This document shows positions 45,410 through 55,459 of a stretch of 64,000 nt of DNA, in pieces. Under the pieces are notes generated by a model. That model did no database searches. It saw only the letters and a list, made by a program, of their open reading frames with translations, and had not been told where the DNA came from. The translations under genes were made by a program, and so were the position numbers. Source of the DNA: Acetivibrio mesophilus (lineage in GTDB: Bacteria > Bacillota > Clostridia > Acetivibrionales > Acetivibrionaceae); NCBI RefSeq assembly GCF_004102745.1, contig NZ_RLII01000003.1:62001-126000 (forward strand), read 5' to 3'. How positions within the stretch are numbered: position 1 is the stretch's first letter; the number at the start of each line of letters is the position of its first letter.

Positions 45410-45808
45410 TTAAGTCAATTCATTTCTTTTTTCCTTTTCTCTTTCAAACTCTTGCATATCCCTGATAAAATTCAGCTGAGTCTCTGTCCTTATTACACCG
45501 CCTGCCCCATTCACAATGCTATTCATACGTGCAGAAGCATCCGCTGATTTATTTTTTTCTCCTAAATTCCCTATCATCTCCCGGAGTTGTTCAAATTCCT
45601 CCTTTTGAAGCTCCAAATAAGCTCTACACACCGGGCATATCAAAAGATAATTGATTTTATAGGGTATTACTGGTACAAAAAACAGTGTAAACCAAGTGGT
45701 TGTTTTCTGCAAATACCAGCTACTTTCATTATTGCAGTTATTGCATTGAATTTTCCGGACCGGACCATAATTTTTTGATGTCCGAAATCCCCATCCAAAG
45801 ATAATCAT
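45410..45808 (-). CDS. Zinc-ribbon protein
   Basis: A 132-residue protein with two CxxC pairs, CNNC (about 22-25) and CPVC (about 58-61), flanking a hydrophobic segment (WFTLFFVPVIPYKINYLL), followed by a charged helical tail. This is the layout of small zinc-ribbon membrane-associated proteins of Firmicutes. Function unknown. It is next to, but separate from, the transglutaminase gene. Confidence 0.75.
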   Translation of the reverse strand: MIIFGWGFRTSKNYGPVRKIQCNNCNNESSWYLQKTTTWFTLFFVPVIPYKINYLLICPVCRAYLELQKEEFEQLREMIGNLGEKNKSADASARMNSIVNGAGGVIRTETQLNFIRDMQEFEREKEKRNELT

Positions 45809-46026
45809 ATAAAACCTCCCTTAGCGAATAAACTTATTAAAATGCAATACACAACTAAATTCACAAAGGCTATTGAAAAGAGTATAAACCAAGGCGCTGT
45901 TATGAAGTGAAAAAACGAATATTTAAACTTAAGAACATACTACACCAATATTTTACTCCATTTTATCACATTATACAAGTCTTATTTTTATTGAATAGAA
46001 TTTACTTTTCTGCATTTTGTGAAATT

Positions 46027-48309
46027 CTATACAAACCAGAAATACTTGAGAAGATTAAACCATTTCAAACGGCCCTTTATATAAACCACAACATCCCTAT
46101 AAAGAGCGATTCCTAGCTTAACATCCTCAGCCGACGGCTCTATTTGGGCATATTTTGATTTATTAAATATCTCAATGAAGTCCAAAACAGCTATTCCACT
46201 TTCCTCATAAATCCTCTTTCCATACTGCAAAGGAGTCTCATGCAGATCCCTATTGAGTTTTACAACACTGAATAATTTTATTATCTTCGAGAGAATTCTA
46301 CCGACCGCCTTATTCGCGTCAAGTTTTTGCATCTTCTTCTTCCATAAGTGAATATATACTTTTCGTATAAGGGCTATCCAAAACATCAGTGTAAAAAGGA
46401 AAAACGGTATAGACAATATCCTAACCCAAATCGGCACGATTTCAATAATATTTATAAATGCTTCTCCAAAAGCTATCAATGCGGATTGGACTTTGCCGAA
46501 AAATACACTCAGAGCATCTTGTTCCGTAACACTCACAGTAGGTTCAAAGACCATCCACCCGTATCCAGGTATATAAACCTCAGGAAAAGCATGGGCATCC
46601 TTATCCCTGACAATAAATCGTCCGGTATTACTGTCAAATTCATCCGCCACATATCCTTCAGAATATCTCGCCGGCAAACCGCATGCTCTGGCCAGTACCA
46701 CCATGGCTGACGCATAGTGAATGCAAAAACCTTTTCTGCTCTCAAAAACGAAATAGTCTACTGCCTCAGCGTCGGTCGGTATACGCGGTGGATTCAAATC
46801 ATATACATAGTTCGAATTATGAAAATACTGCTCAATAGCCAGCGCCTTATCATAGTGGCTTTCTTTTCCCTCTGTTATTCTTTGGGCCAGGTTATAAATC
46901 CTGTCGGATATTTTCTGGGGCAGCTGGGTATAATTCTCATACACACTCTTCAAATCTTCTGACGCACCGTATAACACATTCAAATCGTTATAGCTTATTT
47001 CAAAGGGCTCACCAGTAGCCTTTTTATATGAATCCATGTTCAGTAAAGACTCCGCCCTCGTTCTATCCAGAACTTCTATAAGCTTGTGCTCAAAGGAATT
47101 CTTACCTATCCTCTGGGTCATGTATTCTACATCATAGCTTCTCCATGGGCTTGGCGTACCCCTCTCTCCGATATTGCAGCTTCCCGATTTGTTCATAGTT
47201 ATACTTTCGGAATTGTCATATTCCGAATAAACATCAATTGCTCCTATAGGTACAGGAATTAATCTTGTTGAAAAATTGTTTACATTTATTATAGTTGCTT
47301 TTCTTTTGGCTTGGGAAGTTGAAGTATAATTCCAAATTTGGGAGGATTCCGGAAGTGATGACAGTACAATTCCTTCTTGCCTTGCCTTCTTCACCAACTC
47401 TACAAACACACTGTACTTAATCCCGTCATTGTAGTAATTTTGGATAGGCTTATATTCCTGTAACTCTTTATCTCCAACCTTCCATATATTATTCTCATAT
47501 TTGTCCCAGCTCTGAATTCTCAAATACAGTGGCTCTTGCGCCTCAACTTCAAAAAGTATCCTGTCGCTTAGCGGAGCACTCAGAGAGTCCAACTGGCTCT
47601 GTGTTTTGAGACTCAAAGGATTAAAGAGGTTGTTGTTTATACCCTGGAACAAGTTCTGCTGTGCTGCCGTTCCGACTAGAGGCTGTACAGCCTGTTCTAT
47701 TACTGCATTTACATAAGCAAGCCTTGGGATAACATTCGGCTTTGGGGCAACCAGTGAAACAAAAAATACAATTGAAAGGAAAATCACCATTGAGAAATAG
47801 TACCAGCGATTGATTGGGGCATTATGAGCCACTACTTCCGCTCTTTTCTTTCTTGTGCGCTCAAAATACAACAAAAAGAAAAGTATAATATATATTGCAA
47901 AATGTATTGTTATTCCTTTTGCCGTTTTAGCTGTATGTATTAAAAAAGGAATAAGACCTGTCAGAAAGACCACTGCCACTCGATAGCGAATTATTGTGAA
48001 ATAGTAAATTGCCGAGGCATAACCGTAAACAACAAACAGAAAAACAAGAAGCTCCTTGTCTCCCATGGTTATGACAATCTGGCATATAAGCAAATACAAA
48101 AAGGAAAATGCAAAAAACAACAATATTTTTATTCTGCTGTGCTTTTGTGCAAAGTTGTAGGCTGCAAAAATCACACAGGTAAAAGCAATTGCCATAATCA
48201 GAATTCTTATATCAAACAAGCCAAACATTGATCTTGATGTCCAGTTTATTAAAGCCACGGATATCGCTATTGGTAGTATCTGCCTTCTTAGGCTGTGTGT
48301 ACTATCCAT
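46027..48309 (-). CDS. Membrane protein with transglutaminase-like domain (TgpA family)
   Basis: A 760-residue protein: about six membrane helices in residues 1-195 (DUF3488-like), an extracellular linker, a transglutaminase core, another helix (about 625-650) and a cytoplasmic tail. The Cys-His part of the triad is visible as GFCIHYAS (about 527) and DAHAFPEVY (about 573); the third site reads FEPT with Glu in place of the more usual Asp, a common Firmicute variant. The gene closes the moxR-DUF58-tgpA operon, a known trio. A role in surface protein processing or cross-linking is possible but untested. Confidence 0.88.
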   Translation of the reverse strand: MDSTHSLRRQILPIAISVALINWTSRSMFGLFDIRILIMAIAFTCVIFAAYNFAQKHSRIKILLFFAFSFLYLLICQIVITMGDKELLVFLFVVYGYASAIYYFTIIRYRVAVVFLTGLIPFLIHTAKTAKGITIHFAIYIILFFLLYFERTRKKRAEVVAHNAPINRWYYFSMVIFLSIVFFVSLVAPKPNVIPRLAYVNAVIEQAVQPLVGTAAQQNLFQGINNNLFNPLSLKTQSQLDSLSAPLSDRILFEVEAQEPLYLRIQSWDKYENNIWKVGDKELQEYKPIQNYYNDGIKYSVFVELVKKARQEGIVLSSLPESSQIWNYTSTSQAKRKATIINVNNFSTRLIPVPIGAIDVYSEYDNSESITMNKSGSCNIGERGTPSPWRSYDVEYMTQRIGKNSFEHKLIEVLDRTRAESLLNMDSYKKATGEPFEISYNDLNVLYGASEDLKSVYENYTQLPQKISDRIYNLAQRITEGKESHYDKALAIEQYFHNSNYVYDLNPPRIPTDAEAVDYFVFESRKGFCIHYASAMVVLARACGLPARYSEGYVADEFDSNTGRFIVRDKDAHAFPEVYIPGYGWMVFEPTVSVTEQDALSVFFGKVQSALIAFGEAFINIIEIVPIWVRILSIPFFLFTLMFWIALIRKVYIHLWKKKMQKLDANKAVGRILSKIIKLFSVVKLNRDLHETPLQYGKRIYEESGIAVLDFIEIFNKSKYAQIEPSAEDVKLGIALYRDVVVYIKGRLKWFNLLKYFWFV

Positions 48310-48358
48310 TATTTTACCCCCTTAATTGTCCAATGCTTCTTGGCCTTTGATATACAGT

Positions 48359-49627
48359 CTATACCAAGACCTCTGAAATCTCGTCCCCAAGCCCAATTAT
48401 CCACTGGTTCATTTTAGCTGCTCTCGGCTGCTCTTTCTCCCATCCTGCGGACTTAATAATATTCCCGGCATGCTTGATTGCAACCAAATCCACTGTCATT
48501 TTTAGCTCCTGCATTCCCTTCATTATCTCTGAGAGCTCATTGTCAAATGAAGCAGTAAACACTATGGCATCCCCTCCGGCAAAAATCCTGCCGTTGCCGC
48601 TGTGCATGGTAATGATCGAGGTAGGAAGACGTTCCTTGCTAAGTCGCTCCTTCGAAGGTAGAAATTTATATGCTGCAAGTCGATGCTGCATCCTAACAAT
48701 TTGCTCTCTATCCTTAATCAAATAGCTCATCCACTCCCCATGTTCCAAAAGCCACACTTCTACGTCTCTTCCGGCTTTTATCAACATATCGGCAACAGAT
48801 ATAAGGGCATCCAAAATCTTGTCCTCCCTCTCGCCAGCACTTTCTGCCTTTTGTTTTGCCCCCTTTATGACAACAGGGTCAAGTATCAGCTTCTTTCTCG
48901 GAATACCCCGCCCCTCGTCCTTTCTCACCATAAACACATCCGTTTTTGCAGAAAGCTTCCAGTGAACCTTATGCAGGGGATCTCCGGGTTGGTACTCACG
49001 AAATTCATATCCGGGTTCTCCATTTAGACAGTTTAGAAAATTAAAATCGCTCAGCGCCGTACCCTCATCTTCGTTTGCAAACTGTGCCGAATCAAGCAAA
49101 AAAGCGCTGTTCATCTTAAGCTGAGAAATTTTATTTAATACTGTTATCTCTCTAGCTCCTTCCACCTTATTCTGCCTCTTCGAAACAGAAAAGCGAAAAA
49201 AACCTAGAAAATCTCTTATTTTAATATCCTTAACTCCAATTTCAGCTATTCCTCTATACTTTGCCCTGTACTCCAAGTTGATTATTTGGGTTTTATACGG
49301 CCCCAACGATACTATAGGGTTTGGATTGTCCAGAGGAAACAGATTTTCCGGAACAATAAACGATATATCGATAAGGGATATCGGAATCAAGGATTTGTTT
49401 CGAAGAAATAGGCTTATTCCCACAACACCACCCTTTTCCACCTGCGATGCATGGACCTTTTCATCAATTGAAATCTCCAGGCTCCTTAGCGATACAATAG
49501 AAAGAATCAAGGACAAAATGGGCGAAAAAATCAGCATGTAAAGCATCAACATACTGGTTTCATCCCCAAATATATATGTATATAAGAACATACCTATTAA
49601 CATAAAAAGATACACTATATAGCTCAT
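48359..49627 (-). CDS. DUF58 domain-containing protein
   Basis: A 422-residue membrane protein with two N-terminal helices (about 3-18 and 27-45) and the DUF58 region (about 200-290) with the signature EFREYQPGDPLHKVHWKLSA. DUF58 proteins accompany MoxR ATPases and may serve as substrates or co-chaperones. It lies between moxR and the transglutaminase gene in the same operon. Confidence 0.9.
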   Translation of the reverse strand: MSYIVYLFMLIGMFLYTYIFGDETSMLMLYMLIFSPILSLILSIVSLRSLEISIDEKVHASQVEKGGVVGISLFLRNKSLIPISLIDISFIVPENLFPLDNPNPIVSLGPYKTQIINLEYRAKYRGIAEIGVKDIKIRDFLGFFRFSVSKRQNKVEGAREITVLNKISQLKMNSAFLLDSAQFANEDEGTALSDFNFLNCLNGEPGYEFREYQPGDPLHKVHWKLSAKTDVFMVRKDEGRGIPRKKLILDPVVIKGAKQKAESAGEREDKILDALISVADMLIKAGRDVEVWLLEHGEWMSYLIKDREQIVRMQHRLAAYKFLPSKERLSKERLPTSIITMHSGNGRIFAGGDAIVFTASFDNELSEIMKGMQELKMTVDLVAIKHAGNIIKSAGWEKEQPRAAKMNQWIIGLGDEISEVLV

Positions 49628-49659
49628 CAGACACTTCCTTCTATGCTATTATAATTAAA

Positions 49660-50589
49660 TCACACAAAGGGAACCTCTGTTTTCTGAATAATATCACTTA
49701 TAATATCCGATGCCTTTATGTTCTTCATCTTTGCCCCTTGGTTTATTATGATTCTATGGGACAATACCGGAACAGCCATCTTCTGTATATCATCCGGGAG
49801 GACATAGTCCCTTCCCTTTATAAACGCCCAAGCTTTTGAAGCTTTGTACAGATTCAGGCTTCCCCGGGGACTACATCCCAACACCACATTATTGTCTTTT
49901 CGGGTCATATCAACTATATTAATTATGTATTCTTTAAGGCAGTCCTCCACCCTTACTTCCTTTACCCTCTCCTTAAGCTCAATAAGCTCCTGGGTAGTGG
50001 TAACATGCTCAAGCCGATTTAGCGGATTTTCACTTCCGAACCTGTCAATAATTAATTTCTCTTCACTTCTATTGGGATAACCTATAGTAAGTTTCAAAAA
50101 GAATCTATCCATCTGAGCTTCTGGCAAAGGGTAGGTTCCAAAGCTTTCTATGGGATTTTGCGTAGCCAGAACCATAAAAGGATTGGGAAGCTTATATGTC
50201 TTTCCGTCTACTGTTACCTGAAACTCCTCCATTATTTCAAGGAGACTGGACTGGGTTTTCGGTGAAGTTCTGTTGATTTCATCTGCCAATAGGAAGTTGC
50301 ACATTGCTGCCCCCTCCCGGTATTCAAACTGCCTAGTACCGGGATTAAACATCGAAAAACCCATTATATCGGAAGGCATTACATCGGGAGTAAACTGAAC
50401 CCTGTTAAATTTACCGTTTACCGAACGGGCAAGAGTTGCAACCAGCTGCGTCTTCCCCACGCCTGGCACGTCCTCTATCAATACATGACCATCGCTTAAT
50501 ACCGCAACCAGAAGATGCTCAATAACTGATCTCTTACCAATAATAATCTTCTCAATATTATCTATTAACCTATTAATGGTACTGCTCAT
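49660..50589 (-). CDS. MoxR-family AAA ATPase
   Basis: A 309-residue MoxR ATPase: Walker A GVGKTQL (about 41-48), Walker B FLLADEINR (about 107-115), sensor ATQNPIE near 138, and a C-terminal lid domain. MoxR proteins act as chaperones for assembly of metal- or complex-bound partners. It is the first gene of the operon with DUF58 and the transglutaminase protein. The ATG follows AGAGGTGACGGGTAG. Confidence 0.93.
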   Translation of the reverse strand: MSSTINRLIDNIEKIIIGKRSVIEHLLVAVLSDGHVLIEDVPGVGKTQLVATLARSVNGKFNRVQFTPDVMPSDIMGFSMFNPGTRQFEYREGAAMCNFLLADEINRTSPKTQSSLLEIMEEFQVTVDGKTYKLPNPFMVLATQNPIESFGTYPLPEAQMDRFFLKLTIGYPNRSEEKLIIDRFGSENPLNRLEHVTTTQELIELKERVKEVRVEDCLKEYIINIVDMTRKDNNVVLGCSPRGSLNLYKASKAWAFIKGRDYVLPDDIQKMAVPVLSHRIIINQGAKMKNIKASDIISDIIQKTEVPFV

Positions 50590-50751
50590 CTACCCGTCAC
50601 CTCTTTTTTAAATTTTAACCGCCCTATAAAATAAGAAGTATTCATAACAGAAATACAAACCAATTACTTTGAAATTCTTGAAGATATTACAGCAATAATT
50701 ATAGCAAAAAAATACTTCCTGTACACCCTTTTATATAAAACTGACTTCCTC

Positions 50752-51429
50752 TCATATATGCATCCTTTTGCGCAACTCTTCCTTTATATTGTTTCCCTGG
50801 AAAATTATTATGGCAGACAAAAATACAATACTTCCACCCACCGAAATCATAGAGGGGTATGTCACCTTGACAAGATCAAGCAAAATAAACAAAATCGGAA
50901 CAATACCAAACAGCCCCCCCAGCAAAAAGTATGAAATATAATCTCTGGCACTAAGCCTTAGCACCTTCGCTGTTATATACATAACAATCATTGCTGCAAT
51001 ACACAAAAAAGGAACGACATAATCCAATGACCAACCCTTCCAGCCTATCTTCAAGTCCCAGAATATTACAAGTCCAGATACAATTATCACCTGCCACGTA
51101 ATAGTCTTTGTAATATTATGCCTTTTTCGCAATACATAAACAAGACTCAGCCAAGCGCTTATCAAGCCCAATAAAACAAAACCGGGCCAATTTACACTGG
51201 TGGGAAATATCTTATAAACAAGGTAACTTGCCACAATTGCAACAACGGAGATAAAAACCAAAATTCGGACAAGTATATGTCTTCGATATGTAAGAGGGAT
51301 TACAGGATAAATATCCTCTGCCTCTTCGATATTGCCATTATCCGGAAGAACATTCCCGCACAAAGGGCATTTTTCTTTTTTGTCTCGTATATAAACCTTG
51401 CAGTAATTGCAGTACATCATTCTTTTCAA
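50752..51429 (-). CDS. Zinc-ribbon multi-pass membrane protein (DUF6320-like)
   Basis: A 225-residue protein with an N-terminal zinc ribbon (CNYC and CPLC, residues 6-24) and about six membrane helices. It lies 3 bases from the acyltransferase-like gene and forms the third gene of a compact operon. The DUF6320 family call is from architecture and neighbours. Function unknown; a membrane partner of the acyltransferase is plausible. Confidence 0.7.
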   Translation of the reverse strand: MKRMMYCNYCKVYIRDKKEKCPLCGNVLPDNGNIEEAEDIYPVIPLTYRRHILVRILVFISVVAIVASYLVYKIFPTSVNWPGFVLLGLISAWLSLVYVLRKRHNITKTITWQVIIVSGLVIFWDLKIGWKGWSLDYVVPFLCIAAMIVMYITAKVLRLSARDYISYFLLGGLFGIVPILFILLDLVKVTYPSMISVGGSIVFLSAIIIFQGNNIKEELRKRMHI

Positions 51430-51432
51430 CTC

Positions 51433-52713
51433 CTACATATTTGACGAAATTTCAATTTTAATTCCCATTTCCGAAAGGGATTTGAAAAAATTCTTTAGAA
51501 CCTCGGTTTCCTCAAATGGAGAACCAAAAGTTACCACCATTTTATCCCCATATGAGCACACCGCCAATTGGGGTCTTCTAACGTTGGGCACAACAATGAA
51601 TTGACGTATATACCCGTCAAACTGGGATGGCATTTGAATCCTTCCCAAATTGGATATACATGCAGTAGTTCTTCTCTCTACCACTTCATCTGCAATACGG
51701 ACAAAGAGATTTTTCAATGGTAAAGGCAACACCCTGGCAAAAAGATTTTTTTCAATGGACATCTGCCAGTTAAGGTGCTCGTTCAGCCTTTCTTCTGTCA
51801 GTTCTTTCCGAAAGCTTTCATTTAAGCTCTCGATTACTTCACTAAGATCCATACTGCCTTTACCGAAATTGTATTCAATATTCATTGTACTGAAAAAATT
51901 ACTTGCTGTTTCCGACTTAAAATACTGCCGAAGATTAATAGGCACTGATAACACCAAGGAATAGTCTTTCTTGCGTACCGGCATATCCATATAAATTGAG
52001 CGAAGCAATATCGCCGATAAAAATACGGTCATCGTTGTGTTATATTTATGTGCTTCATCCAAGACAGCTTTCGCAGACATTGTACCTTCTATTATCTTTA
52101 CTCTGTTTTCTTCAAATCTGGTTCCTTTCAGACGATACACTTTTTTAGACTTCTTTTTTTCTTTCTTGCTCTTTACTTGCTTTTTAAAATGCCGGCCCTG
52201 ATAATACCGGTTGAAACTATCATCCTTTTTTTCACTGATGGAAGCATTGTAACTTAACTCCGGTATTTGGTCTGAAAACTCATCCCTATATTTAATTAAC
52301 AAATAATAGTAGACCAGTGTCATCATAAACCTGAGGGCTCCTGTCCCGTCGGAAAGGGCATGAAACACTTCAATACTGATTCTTTTGTTATAATATAAAA
52401 CTCGAAATAGCAATTTTCTTTCGTATTTTCTGTAAATCGGTGCGCAGACCGGTTTATCCTCCTTTTCAACCAAAGGATGAATATCGCTATTTTCAAGATA
52501 ATACCAAAATATTCCTCTTCTCAAAACAGATCTATAATACGGAAATCTTTCAATCGTTTCATCCAGCGCCTGTTGTAAAATTTCCGGATCCACCTCTTCA
52601 AAAAATTCACATGAAAGCCTAAATACCTTTTCATCTTTCTCGCTGTATGTTGCCGCAAAATATTTAGAGGCATTATCCAGTCTGCTCCATTCTACTCTTT
52701 TTGAATGATTCAT
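51433..52713 (-). CDS. Alcohol acetyltransferase/condensation-fold protein
   Basis: A 426-residue protein of the BAHD/condensation superfamily. The catalytic HxxxDG motif is visible as HALSDGTG at about residue 116. A long Lys-rich insertion (about 165-195) is unusual. The protein overlaps the alpha/beta hydrolase gene by 4 bases and is followed by a membrane zinc-ribbon gene, so it may transfer acyl groups to a lipid or alcohol that the hydrolase processes. Substrates are not known. Confidence 0.8.
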   Translation of the reverse strand: MNHSKRVEWSRLDNASKYFAATYSEKDEKVFRLSCEFFEEVDPEILQQALDETIERFPYYRSVLRRGIFWYYLENSDIHPLVEKEDKPVCAPIYRKYERKLLFRVLYYNKRISIEVFHALSDGTGALRFMMTLVYYYLLIKYRDEFSDQIPELSYNASISEKKDDSFNRYYQGRHFKKQVKSKKEKKKSKKVYRLKGTRFEENRVKIIEGTMSAKAVLDEAHKYNTTMTVFLSAILLRSIYMDMPVRKKDYSLVLSVPINLRQYFKSETASNFFSTMNIEYNFGKGSMDLSEVIESLNESFRKELTEERLNEHLNWQMSIEKNLFARVLPLPLKNLFVRIADEVVERRTTACISNLGRIQMPSQFDGYIRQFIVVPNVRRPQLAVCSYGDKMVVTFGSPFEETEVLKNFFKSLSEMGIKIEISSNM

Positions 52714-53681
52714 ATCAATTCCTCACTTTGCCCATTGTAGCTGCTTAAAAACCAATTAATAATCTGAAAACTTCTGATTACATATTGAGATTTCCATGGC
52801 AAGGAAAAGAATCCATGGACTGCATCATTCATCCGATACAGCTTTACATTGTTTCCATACTCTTTCAATCGCATCCCGTATGCCTCACCCTCATCTCTTA
52901 AAGGGTCAAATTCAGCAGTGATAATCAAAGTATCCGGCTGTTTTGACAAATCTTGCGCCAATAAGGGTGCAAGATAAGGGCTAAGTTTATCCTCTTTATT
53001 GGGAGCGTACATATCCATATAATTCCGAATTTTTTCAGAAGTCAATAAATACCCCGTTCCATTCTCCCTTATTGAAGGAAAAGGAGAAGCTTCCGAGTGA
53101 TCGTTATACGTAGACGGATATATCAATATTTGTCTTTTGGGCAAAAACTCTCCCCGGTCTCTTGCCATCAATGAAACTGCAGCAGCCAGATTTCCTCCTG
53201 CACTGTCACCAATCAAGGTGATATCTTCTGCTTTGCAATTCAATAAATTAAGGTTTTTAAAGAACTCCCTTGTTGTATTGTAGCAATCCTCAAATCCTGC
53301 AGGAAAGGGGTGCTCAGGAGCTAAACGATAATCTACAGAAATAACGGTATTCTTTGTTTGATTTGCCATGTTGGAGCAAACATGGGTGTATGAATCAATA
53401 TTTCCGGTCACCCACCCTCCACCATGAAAAAAAATCAGAATACCGGAAGTTGGCTTTCTTTTGGGATAAAAAAAACGCACTGGAACCTTTCTGCCACCCG
53501 CAACAACTTCACGGTCCGTTACCTTGCATCCGTGTCTGGTGCAAACTCTCACTGCATTAGTGAATTTGCGGTAAATTTTGTAGTTCTTTTTCAGGTTATT
53601 GCCGCAATAAGACAAAGCTTTTAAAGCCATCCTTTTATAACGGTTCATCCTTTGTATATCCTTTCTACGACAACTTAGCAC
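52710..53681 (-). CDS. Alpha/beta hydrolase (HSL/carboxylesterase type)
   Basis: A 323-residue hydrolase of the hormone-sensitive lipase type. Family motifs are HGGGW (about 86), GDSAGGN with the nucleophile Ser (about 158), the Asp in EFDPLRDEG (about 265) and His in DAVHGF (about 293). No clear signal peptide is seen, so it is likely cytosolic. It leads the three-gene operon with the acyltransferase and the zinc-ribbon protein. Confidence 0.9.
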   Translation of the reverse strand: MLSCRRKDIQRMNRYKRMALKALSYCGNNLKKNYKIYRKFTNAVRVCTRHGCKVTDREVVAGGRKVPVRFFYPKRKPTSGILIFFHGGGWVTGNIDSYTHVCSNMANQTKNTVISVDYRLAPEHPFPAGFEDCYNTTREFFKNLNLLNCKAEDITLIGDSAGGNLAAAVSLMARDRGEFLPKRQILIYPSTYNDHSEASPFPSIRENGTGYLLTSEKIRNYMDMYAPNKEDKLSPYLAPLLAQDLSKQPDTLIITAEFDPLRDEGEAYGMRLKEYGNNVKLYRMNDAVHGFFSLPWKSQYVIRSFQIINWFLSSYNGQSEELI

Positions 53682-54550
53682 AGAGTTATATAATCTATTA
53701 TATCATTTTTTCAAAAAAACAGAAATATTATCCTCAAATCTATTCACGGCTAACGCATGAATATCATCTCCAGCCAATCCTTTGCTACCAGAACATAAAG
53801 ATTATTTAGTAGAAACAGATTTACCAAACAATATATTATTAAGATAGTTTACATCCCTATCTATAGTTTTATAGGTACCATAGTCAAAATCAAACCAATC
53901 AACAGTAAATGAAGTAATTATTGATAAAAAAGTTCGCGTTCAGCAAAGTTGAACACATTTTAGTTTTGTTTGTTGTCGCAAAATTAAAACCATTCGCTCA
54001 TAATCCAATACTTTTTTAGTATATCTGGCAAACTGATTGGATATCTAAAACTATTCCTAAAAAAGATCTTTCATGAATTTATAACCTTAACATACATTTT
54101 TATTAAGCACCTCCGTAAAGTTGTATTGCAGTATTTTGATTTCAATTTTCAATACCCAAATTCATATTATTGACTTGCTTCTAATCATCGCCATCTTCTA
54201 ACACTATTAACCAATTTATTTCATTTCATATAACACTTCAACAAAAATAATATGATATGTTGTATTCTTTGTCAACTTATGTATTAATGACTGGACACAA
54301 AAACTATATTTGACACACATTTTTACAAAATGTTATACTCTTTTCTATGGATGTATTCCAAAAAAAGATAATCTAGTTTATTGGTCTCTTCTTGATGACT
54401 ATCATAGGTAAAGGCTCTAAGTGGTGTATTCAACTGCATAATACTTCTTGCCGTATACTACATATGCTGCAATAGCATATTTTAATAAATTCTTTTCCAA
54501 ATTCTTGGTTGGAGATAACATCCATGAGTTAGCAGTGCCCTATGTTGGTT
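53682..54550. other. Long intergenic region with a possible gene remnant
   Basis: About 0.9 kb with no intact gene. On the minus strand at 53704-53938 one frame reads 45 residues, a TAA stop, then 32 residues to a second stop (end at 53704), including TVDWFDFDYGTYK and GLAGDDIHALAVNRF, which looks more like decayed protein than random sequence. I cannot name the parent family. The rest is A+T-rich noncoding sequence. Confidence 0.35.
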
Positions 54551-54556
54551 GCAATA

Positions 54557-54585
54557 TTGACATAAACTATCTAAATTAATATAAT
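54557..54585 (+). promoter_or_regulatory. Sigma-A promoter of the ABC exporter operon
   Basis: Perfect TTGACA (54557-54562) and TATAAT (54580-54585) with a 17-base spacer on the plus strand, about 25 bases before the transcribed start region of the permease gene at 54617. Confidence 0.85.
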
Positions 54586-54616
54586 TTTTATATTCTAAAT
54601 TATAGGGTGGCTTAGT

Positions 54617-55459
54617 ATGATTGTTCACAAGAATAAACCTAAAAATATTATATATAGGCAGATTGATATTTTAAAAGCTACTGTACTGGCTACATACAAG
54701 GAATGGGCAGCCTATAGAAGCCACATGGCTATCTCTATTTTTGTAGGACCTGTAACTTTCCTTGTGCAAGTATTTATCTGGAATGCCGTTTATTCCACCG
54801 GTAATACGGTATCAGGACTTACCTTGAATCAAATAATTACATACTATGGAGTTGTTACAATTATAAACTATTTGACTTATGATTCTGCAGACTGGAATCT
54901 TCAAATGCTGATACAAACGGGAAAATTCATTACTTTTATGCTTCGTCCCGTTTCCCACTGCTATTATGCTTTTTGTCAGAAACTAGGCCATAGGCTTCTG
55001 GCATTATGGGTTGAGTTTATACCGGTTTATCTTTTATTCCTACTTGTATTTAAAATAAACCTTGTACCGGCCGACCTGTTTTGGGCGCTAATTTCTATTA
55101 CCTTAGGGTTTATTTTAATGTTTTTAATGAATTATTGCATAGGTATAACCGGTTTCTGGCTCACAAAGACAGAAGGACTGCGAAGAGCTTTTATCCTCTT
55201 GAGGGATCTTTGTGCGGGCGTTCTGGTTCCCCTCACGCTGTTTCCGGGCTTTATGCAAAAAATACTGTTTTTTCTTCCGTTTCAATTCATCACATACGTG
55301 CCTACAAGGGTTTTCATCGGCTCATACGAGCTGGCCGGTATAAGTCTTCCTATTCCCTATGTTGTTGGGATGCAGGCAGGGGCTGTAATAGTCATGTTTT
55401 TAGTATATAAGCTTTTATGGTTCCTTGGTATTAAAAGATTTACGGGGGTGGGTGCATGA
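54617..55459 (+). CDS. ABC-2 family transporter permease
   Basis: A 280-residue integral membrane protein with about six helices and no ATPase motifs, of the ABC-2 group found next to COG3694/COG4586 genes. It is the first of two permeases, overlapping the second by 4 bases. The ATG follows TATAGGGTGG. With the following ATPase it should make an exporter; some such systems export drugs or surface compounds, but the cargo here is unknown. Confidence 0.88.
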   Translation: MIVHKNKPKNIIYRQIDILKATVLATYKEWAAYRSHMAISIFVGPVTFLVQVFIWNAVYSTGNTVSGLTLNQIITYYGVVTIINYLTYDSADWNLQMLIQTGKFITFMLRPVSHCYYAFCQKLGHRLLALWVEFIPVYLLFLLVFKINLVPADLFWALISITLGFILMFLMNYCIGITGFWLTKTEGLRRAFILLRDLCAGVLVPLTLFPGFMQKILFFLPFQFITYVPTRVFIGSYELAGISLPIPYVVGMQAGAVIVMFLVYKLLWFLGIKRFTGVGA

